Below, in pieces: positions 57,008 to 64,000 of a stretch of 64,000 nt of DNA. The notes below the pieces were generated by a model, which worked only from the letters and a program-made list of their open reading frames with translations, did not search any database and had not been told where the DNA came from. The stretch is taken from positions 1 through 64,000 of the forward strand of contig JACLAT010000046.1 of NCBI GenBank assembly GCA_018105865.1, in the 5' to 3' direction. The position numbers and the translations under genes were made by a program. This DNA comes from Metaphire vulgaris. Its lineage: Eukaryota > Annelida > Clitellata > Crassiclitellata > Megascolecidae. The first letter of the stretch is position 1. The number at the start of each line of letters is the position of its first letter.

Positions 57008-57360
57008 GTGCTCAATGCTTCAAGTGACGAAGATGACAATGAATATGATGACGAGACGACGACGATGGCGATGATAATGATGACGATGTTGACAATGACG
57101 ATTAAAATGAGGATCACGATTATGACGATGGCGATGATGATGGCGATTATGACAGTAATGATGATTAGATTTGCTATTCACCAGATACTCTCTGTGGCGT
57201 TGAAATTCTTAAATTGAATCTGGTTCAATAACTGTTTTGTTGCAACGACGACGAATAATAATAAAGAAAACTACACCAGTGATGATGATGATTATAATGA
57301 AGTTGATCATGGTGGTTATGATGATGACGATAACGACGACGACGATGATGATAACAGTAA
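57008..57360. repeat. degenerate GAT/GAC trinucleotide array
   Basis: Two clusters (57008-57165, 57260-57350) of GATGAT/GACGAC triplets in intron 8; frames here are artefacts. A lone MITE-like end GGGGCGGATCCAGG lies at about 57391. Confidence 0.85.
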
Positions 57361-57605
57361 ACGCTTCTGGATTTAAAGTGTTTCTATAGAGGGGCGGATC
57401 CAGGCATTCAGTGAATAAGTGATAAAATGCCGAAGCCGCCGAATGAATCACGCTACATAATTTGCTTTCTTCGCATCTGATTACCTTCGATATGCAAACG
57501 TTTGCTCAAAAGTTCAAATCCATCTCTCATGATTACATATAAAATTAATTGCATAAAACGGATAAACATGATTTAGGCGAGTGGGTGTTTTTTGTTGTCA
57601 TTTAG

Positions 57606-58486
57606 AATCTACGATGCGTTTAGAGAATTCCATCGTTGTCTTTGGAAAAGAAATGGAGGTTTTAAAGATAAATCTGAATCGTCCAAACGAAGTTTCTGTT
57701 CTGCAGCAATTGCCGTTTGAAAGAGACAGATTCTTTATAGTCGCCGTTTATTGTGGCTCAGTCTACGTAATAGTAGTTGAAAAAGATATCAACGAAATGT
57801 GGAGATTCGATGAAAGAAATTATAAATGGAATAAATGCGCTTCCTTGATAAAAGGCAGATATGGCGCAAGTGTGGCGTTCGTCGATCACATTCTGTACTT
57901 TTGCGGCGGATGGGGATTCCATTATCCTCACTTATTAGATGAAGTTGAGGCTTATGACGCAATCGATGATAAATGTTCCGTTGTTGGAAATCTAACTTAC
58001 GCTGTTGAAGATGCTGGAAATTGTGTACCTTATAAGGCATCACTCTATATCTTTGGTGGAAGAAATACCCAGTATAAAGCTGTGAACAGTGTTCAAGTGT
58101 ATAACACGAAGTTCAATACTTGTACTATCCTAACAAACCCAATGCCTAGAAATTCAATATATTTGCGTGCAGCTTTGTTTAACAATTATGTTATTTTGCT
58201 GGGAGAGAAGAGTTGTTTGTTGTACAATTTTGATACAGAAACTTGGAAAGTAAGAGATCAGTTTAAGACTGACGTCTACGCCTTTGGTATGACTGTTCAT
58301 AATGAAAACCTTTTTGTCATCGGAGGTGAAGATTCAAAGGGTGGTCGTCGAGACGACGTCAGATATGTTCCTATTGTGGATATCTTGAACGACGAACCGA
58401 TTGAATGGCAACACCACGCTAAATTACCTAAGCCTTTTGGAGTGCGGGCTTTTGGCAAATTGGAATTTTTGGTAAAACAAATCTGA
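57606..58486 (+). CDS. receptor gene exon 9: Kelch beta-propeller, last exon
   Basis: Acceptor GTTTTTTGTTGTCATTTAG, phase 1, 881 bases to TGA; about residues 696-988. Kelch repeats are visible by their glycine pairs and aromatic spacing: NEMWRFDERNYKWNKCASL, RYGASVAFVDHILYFCGGWG, DEVEAYDAIDDKCSVV, ASLYIFGGRN, SVQVYNTKFNTCTIL, LLYNFDTETWKVRD and NLFVIGGED. Five to six blades can be drawn, enough for one propeller. Kelch propellers bind protein partners, often substrates of cullin-3 ligases or actin, but no BTB or BACK domain is present here. A frame reaching further upstream exists (from 57581), but splicing at 57605 keeps the phase-1 series. The whole propeller in one exon is unlike the one-domain exons before it. 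Confidence 0.83.
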
Positions 58487-58735
58487 TGAAGAATGTACAC
58501 TTATATTTTTTTGCAAAGATTTTGTATATGAACTTGTAATTGTTCGTTGTGCAATTAATTAATCATTAGTTGGCTTATAAACTTTCACAGAAGGATATTC
58601 AGAATTTTATTTTAATTTTCATATAAAGAATTGGATTGTGATAGATTATTTTAGAGGCACTGACCTCTTTGATTTTGGTTACATTGTAATGGAATTATAG
58701 CAATCGGATGTCGTTAATTCACTAAGATAAGCACA
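58487..58735. other. 3' flank of the receptor gene
   Basis: Likely 3' untranslated region and downstream sequence. I see no exact AATAAA in the first 200 bases, so the polyadenylation site is not placed. Confidence 0.4.
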
Positions 58736-58739
58736 GCAG

Positions 58740-59190
58740 GAAAGTAAAATCTCGTGGATTTATATAGCGCTTTAGTGAGCAGCATATCAGTAGCTGCTTA
58801 TTCTTAGGCGTTCGCCTTCCTTGAAATAGCTATGGGAAAGGTGAATGGTCAGCCAGGCAATGGTCAATATATCCGGAGGACCGTGAGGCTGGGTTGTTAG
58901 AGCTATGGATGAAATGATTTCAGAAAAAGGAAGGATTTAAGCTTCGACCTGATGACTTGAGGAGATAATGCAGGAATTATAAGAAATGAGCATTCATATT
59001 TTATTGTTTGAAAGTGTCCAAGTCTGCGGAGGGAAGATGGGATCGAGTTCCAAAGTTCAGGTGCGGCGTATGAGAAGGCACGGTTGCAAATTTTCAGGAA
59101 TGACTGATTTAGCGGACGTGAAAGAGCAAGATGAGATGACGATCGAGGAGGCTGATATGACGTCAGCTTTAATCAGTATGAGTTGATTGA
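58740..59190 (+). mobile_element. dispersed SINE/LINE-type repeat
   Basis: AATCTCGTGGATTTATATAG and GTAGCTGCTTATTCTTAGGC match the piece inserted in the zinc-finger array at 8205. The following part (GGGATCGAGTTCCAAAGTTC, AGGTGCGGCG, GAGAAGGCACG) resembles 14240-14300. No gene; the + frame at 58986 is within the repeat. Confidence 0.55.
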
Positions 59191-59199
59191 AGGGATATA

Positions 59200-60930
59200 T
59201 CACTCTAGATGAAATTTTGAAGTAAGAAATAAATTAATTTAAGACTGGATTCATTTATTTATCCCGGATGGAAAGATAGAATGATGTTGTACTCGTTCTT
59301 TCAATGCAAAAACTCCTGTCATCAAATAGACTCCACAAAGACTTTACCATAGCGTAGCCTATTATACTATAAGCCTACTGTGCAGTGTAAGTCGCAACTG
59401 AAATAAGTTTTTCCCGTGTAACTTCAAAACGATCAAAGACAGAATTAAAGCAACATACATGTCTTGTCCACGTGCTGTCGACAATAAATGTTCCAAACAC
59501 AGAAATTCGTCCTTTGTGTGGCCGTCAGAAAAAAAACCACTCCGATAAATACGGCTAGCTGTGAAATGTCCGTAATTTCACAAGATTCGTCCAAATATAA
59601 GCTGTAAACCTGACAACGCATATGCAACTGATACAACGATTGTAAGTTTTACTGTAGGCGCTGGTAGGTAATACAATAATTATTATAGAAAAGCTCTAAG
59701 GAATTCACCTAGGTTAAATTATTCTATATCTTAATAGGTCGGGGGATTTCTGCTTTAGCGTAATCGAACCACAAATCGTTGTGTGTAGTTTTTCACTTGC
59801 TCGCTCTTCTCTCGTGCTCTCCAAGATAACACCGTCTCAAAACCTCTGTTGTGCCCATTTCAAAAAATATGACCAACATAATTTATATAAATCCGTTGAC
59901 TTTTGGTTGAAGGAGGGGTAGTGGGGGTGAGTGGTGGGGTGGGTGGGGAGGGGTCGACCGCGGTTTCAGTGTTCAGTTGCATAGTGCCTCCAGTTAACAA
60001 CCCCAGTTTGCATAAGCTGGCTACGCCACTGGTTGTACCTTGTAGGCCACGGTTTACAAATGCGTAGAAGTGAGAGAAAAGTTAAGAAACGAGGGATGTA
60101 ATGCGAAACTACAGTACTCTACTATAATGTTACGTGCCAAATTTGTTGGAATTGCAATATTTATTCTATCTTACAGTTTACTGTGATGTGATGCTTTTTA
60201 AAATAAGATTCTGTCCTCTGTACCTCATCTTTTCCAAACTTTCATGACTTCAAAATGAATCTATTTATACGTGTGTATTCTTAGGTAATAGCCGTTTCAG
60301 ATTCATGCACACATTAAATTAACGGCATCCCTTCCTTTTTCATGGACGTCAATTACATGTCCAACAAGCATTAGACGGGCATTACATCAGTATGGTTTAT
60401 TCAATGGTCTTATCGTATCCCGTGGCGGTTGCCTGTACTTTCAACGGTAAGCCTAACGTTTTGGGGATTTCCAACTGTCTCATTGGAACACGTGACGCTC
60501 TACGCACAAACTATGGGCAGCGAGAGCATTCATAATTCCTTATTTTCGACGCACTTATCTCATCACATCTCGTTCATGTGTGAAGTGTAAAGCGCTCTTG
60601 ACTTCAGCTTTTTTCTTGGGCAATTGTGCTGCATAAAATTGTCTGAATAACGCAACAAACCATTCAATAGACTTCGTCCTTCTCTAGGGCCTGAATTACT
60701 TGTCTACTATTATATCCTTCTAACTACAGTCGAGGCCAATTGAAAAAAATGCTAGCCTGTGATTACGGCAAAAAGCAAAGCTTAAATTTGACGCCAGTTG
60801 AATTACATTAGGCCTATGTATTCAGGCAGGTTTCTTCTTCTTCAGCAATGTAATCAACAACGTAAGAATTGGCTGCATATTTCATGCGCTAACTGAGAAA
60901 TAAGCGAATACGAGTAATATCCTCTTAAAA
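59200..60930. other. non-coding, no gene seen
   Basis: Includes a lone hAT-like right end (GGCTACGCCACTG, 60020-60032) without a left partner and a G-rich stretch at 59910-59950. Confidence 0.45.
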
Positions 60931-60959
60931 ATGCGTGTTCTGCAATGGTGAATTAGGCC

Positions 60960-61227
60960 TGTATCGATTACGCGATAAAAATCTTGTATTTCGAGAACAT
61001 TTGATTTTAAGTAGACTTGATTATTGCAATTCAATATACAATGGTATGACAGAGTCTAATATGACCACGATCAAACAAAGAAAGTTTAGGATGTTTGCTC
61101 TCATCAGTCGCATGGAAGAAAAGAGAATTCTGAACGCTGCAATGGAAGAAACAATGGAGGGAACACTCCTCCTCCATAGAAGGCCCAGAAGACGATGGTT
61201 TGAAGACATCAGACAGGGGACGGGATA
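60960..61227 (+). pseudogene. LINE reverse transcriptase C-terminal fragments
   Basis: LILSRLDYCNSIYNGMTES is the post-catalytic SRLDYCNS box of CR1/Jockey-like reverse transcriptases. It is joined to MEEKRILNAAMEE and RRPRRRWFEDIRQG, the tail box of another LINE type. Either two fragments or an internal deletion. Confidence 0.65.
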
Positions 61228-62730
61228 AAATCTTGGGGATCGAGAAGATTCAGGCGGCACAAGACACTACTGATACACAAAGTGAAAGTGAGAAATGTAA
61301 CTTTAACTAAGAACTGTAGAATTGAATGTCTTGGAAATGTTATTTACCGTCTCCAATGTTGTTGCCACTCCCTTAAGATTGTGTCCATGGACGACAGTGA
61401 CAGCAGAGTCTGGATCTGAACGCAGTTGAGGTTTATTTTGAGTAATAGTAGAACTGAACCGTGAGTATTGGTGCATGTTTTAAAAATTCTAACTGTAATT
61501 GTAATTGTAAGTGTGATTCTCTACTGGTGGCTAAAGCTATCATACAGCAAAGAAAATCGATTTTGTTGACAATCGCCATTTCTCTTTCAGGAGAAATTTT
61601 CTCATCGATTGTTCGCAAATCTCACGATTTATCCCATCATCAACACGAGACAGATCCCTTTACCCGCTAGTTGCTACCCCAGACATGTACATGGGTTGGT
61701 CCACTCATGGGTTGGATTGGGTTCGTATGGATTGGGATGGGTCAGAAATTTCTATGTTTATGTGGGTTGGCCACAGAACCTGCAGTATTTTATTGATTAA
61801 TTTTTAACAGTCCATATGACTGGTTTTGCTTTCTTGGGTCTGGTCGGGTGTGAATAATGTTGGGTTGGATTTGGTTGGGTTTTAAAAAATGGATCCATGT
61901 CCAAGTTTGTGCTTCCCTGATGCCGTCATAATATCAACCTTTCACTAGTAACTGCAATCACACACACATACACACACACACAATCTCTCTCTTTCTCTCT
62001 CTCCCCCTCTCTCTCTCAGGCTGTCAATATCTGTTGAAATATTGTTCCATATATAAATTGTCACGTTGTAATTGACTGCATCAAACTAGCCAAACTTCAT
62101 TAATGCCAGAAAATGCATCAGCCTTTAGCCATTTATGCAAGCAAAATTATATATAATTATCAAATATTGTTCGACATTCCCTTCACGATGTATGAATTCT
62201 GAAATAAAGTTAAAATGAAAAGTCTCTTTAGAGAGGAAAGAAACAGGTACAGTCTTCAATGTTGAAGTCGTTAGCAGAGAAAACACTGTGACGACGCCAG
62301 AGATTCGCTGCAAATAGCAACAATCCATCAGTTGCAATATCTTAATGTTGCATGCCATAGTCTTCAATGCTCAACTGCGTCTATTGTAAAATGCCTAATC
62401 GATTCTATATCGTACAATAATGCAACACTACGCAATATATTATGATGTCAAATTGATTGAGACATTTGCTCTTTTTGCAATGGACCTAAATCTATAAGCG
62501 TTTTCCATAAACCCATCATGCAGTAATCGTAACGAGCAGGCTCCTGAAGAAACGCTATACAAATATTATGTTACATTACATCACAAAGAATAGAATAACA
62601 TAACATTATATTATATCATACTAAGCAACTCAATTTTTAAGTACGTTAATTAAATAACAAATTCGTTGTCAAAACTTATTCATTATCTCATCTCGTTCTT
62701 GTGCATAATTCGCATCCAGTTATTTTCCAG
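61228..62730. other. non-coding with a decayed GGGTT hAT-like relative
   Basis: No gene seen. 61680-61911 has CATGTACATGGGTTGG at one end, ATGGATCCATGTCC at the other and GGGTTGGATT units between, like the element at 25915. A (CA)n and (CT)n run is at 61960-62018. Confidence 0.5.
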
Positions 62731-62734
62731 TCTA

Positions 62735-62967
62735 CAGCTGTGTGCAAAAGTTCTGCACGTTTATAGGATTTTGGGATTTTTGTTTTTTATGAATATCTGA
62801 ATAACCATTAATGATTTAGGATATGCAAATCTCAATATATTTCAACGGGTATTGATGTTTTTGGTAGAGAATTTGCTAATTATTGTGTGATTGCCTTATG
62901 TATTCTCACAACAAAATTTTGTGAGGAGCGTGAAACGTGAAACGTGCAGGACTTTTTCACACAGCTG
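62735..62967. mobile_element. mariner-type MITE with TA target duplication
   Basis: Inverted ends CAGCTGTGTGCAAAAGT and ACTTTTTCACACAGCTG, extended by TCTGCACGTTT and its counterpart AAACGTGCAGG, flanked by TA (62733-62734, 62968-62969). 233 bases, no coding. Confidence 0.92.
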
Positions 62968-62969
62968 TA

Positions 62970-63858
62970 GAAGCAAATGAAAACGCGCGATAATCTTGCG
63001 TTTATTCAATATTATACAGAGGTAACTAGAATAGGCCTACTGTGATCTACCATGAAATCCATTTTAAAAATAATAATTAATAGAGCTTACAGACTAAACG
63101 AGAATACTGCGATCAGCAAGGGGACCCATGGAATCAATATTTCAGGCAGTAATGAAAAGATCTGAAAGCTTTGAATATTACTTTAATTAATTAATTTCGA
63201 TATTGTGGCTTGACTGCATTGGAAAAGAGATTAACGAGAGGAGATTTGATCGAAACATGCAAAGTAGTGACTGGCAAGCTAAATGTGCCATTACTGTCAT
63301 GCGATTCTTTACCTTAACCCACTTTAGCAACACAATAAACTGTTACCGAAGATAGTGAGAGAGAAAAATCCAAAGATGTGGGTGCAAGAGATTAGCAGTT
63401 GAAAGCAGAGATTCAAACGTTGTCTATTAAATTTTAAACATAGTTACTAAGCGTCGAGGGTAGATTATGGTGGCCATTCAGCACGCGACAGAACTGGTGT
63501 TGATGGAAAAAACATTTTTTTGTTTTGGTGAAATTAGTTGGGTAGACTTAATTTAAGCCTACACTAGCCTTTAATAAAATCCGCCCATGATTAAATGTAA
63601 GTTTAAAACTATGGAGAGATATCGCAGTAATTGCGCTGGCAAACTACAGTATTCAAAATTACCTGCAAATTATCTAGGGACAATATTACCAGTTGACCAC
63701 ATCCAAATGCAAATAAAATAAATGCTACTTTTAGTATTTATTTTAAAAATTAGATTTCTCCAACAGCCACACTTACATTATTTTACACAGAAGCACTAAA
63801 GCTGCAACAACTGCAAATAGGGTAACTAGACTTAAGGCAACTGACTGAAACAAGCAAC
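62970..63858. other. non-coding, no gene seen
   Basis: AT-rich. 63470-63595 repeats the phrase GCACGCGACAGAACTGGTGT, GTTGATGGAAAAA seen at about 25815-25865, so a shared dispersed repeat is present. Confidence 0.45.

Positions 63859-63948
<90 letters not shown>
63859..63948. repeat. (ATT)n microsatellite
   Basis: Trinucleotide array near the window end. Confidence 0.97.
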
Positions 63949-63950
<2 letters not shown>

Positions 63951-64000
63951 TAACAGTATCTAATTGCACCGTTTCACAGTTTTGAATGGATTGTAATTTG

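Overview
The window is eukaryotic and metazoan: short coding exons with GT/AG introns, domains of animal innate-immune and matrix proteins, tRNA-derived SINEs, non-LTR retrotransposon fragments, Tc1, hAT, Harbinger and Helitron-type DNA elements, and abundant microsatellites. The palindromic octamer TAGGCCTA occurs about 20 times where about one is expected. From memory this is common in echinoderm and other marine deuterostome DNA, so a marine invertebrate deuterostome is my best guess, but this is inference. Coding DNA is only a few percent of the window.

Region by region. (1) 3.5-13.4 kb, + strand: exons for a secreted protein, with a signal peptide plus PAN/apple-like exon, then three exons of a fibrinogen-related domain (FReD). 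The last FReD exon was not found; a decayed copy of part of exon 3 lies at 15.3 kb. Between these exons are a degenerate zinc-finger array (7.9-8.9 kb) and retroelement debris. (2) 14-32 kb is almost entirely mobile and repeat DNA, with two well-conserved minus-strand exons of a selenium-binding protein (SELENBP1/methanethiol oxidase family) at 18.3 kb and 25.4 kb in non-colinear order, and a possible minus-strand signal-peptide exon at 30.2 kb. (3) 32.4-34.6 kb is a GC-rich block without a recognisable gene. (4) 37.6-58.5 kb, + strand: the main gene. Nine exons joined by phase-1 introns predict a single-pass receptor of about 988 residues: signal peptide, three Ig-like domains, one transmembrane helix, a charged juxtamembrane segment, three CARD domains and a C-terminal Kelch beta-propeller. 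Its introns hold a Tc1 element, several hAT-like MITEs, SINE and LINE fragments, and a broken fourth CARD exon. (5) 58.5-64 kb: intergenic repeats, a mariner-type MITE and LINE fragments.

The strongest candidate for something undescribed is the Ig-TM-CARD-CARD-CARD-Kelch receptor. By domain logic it would bind ligand outside the cell, nucleate CARD-CARD assemblies inside, and use the Kelch propeller to bind a partner such as a ubiquitin-ligase substrate or the cytoskeleton. Function is inferred; the architecture and intron phases are read directly from the sequence. A second theme is a dense family of hAT-like MITEs with intact 8-bp target duplications that share one internal subterminal motif.
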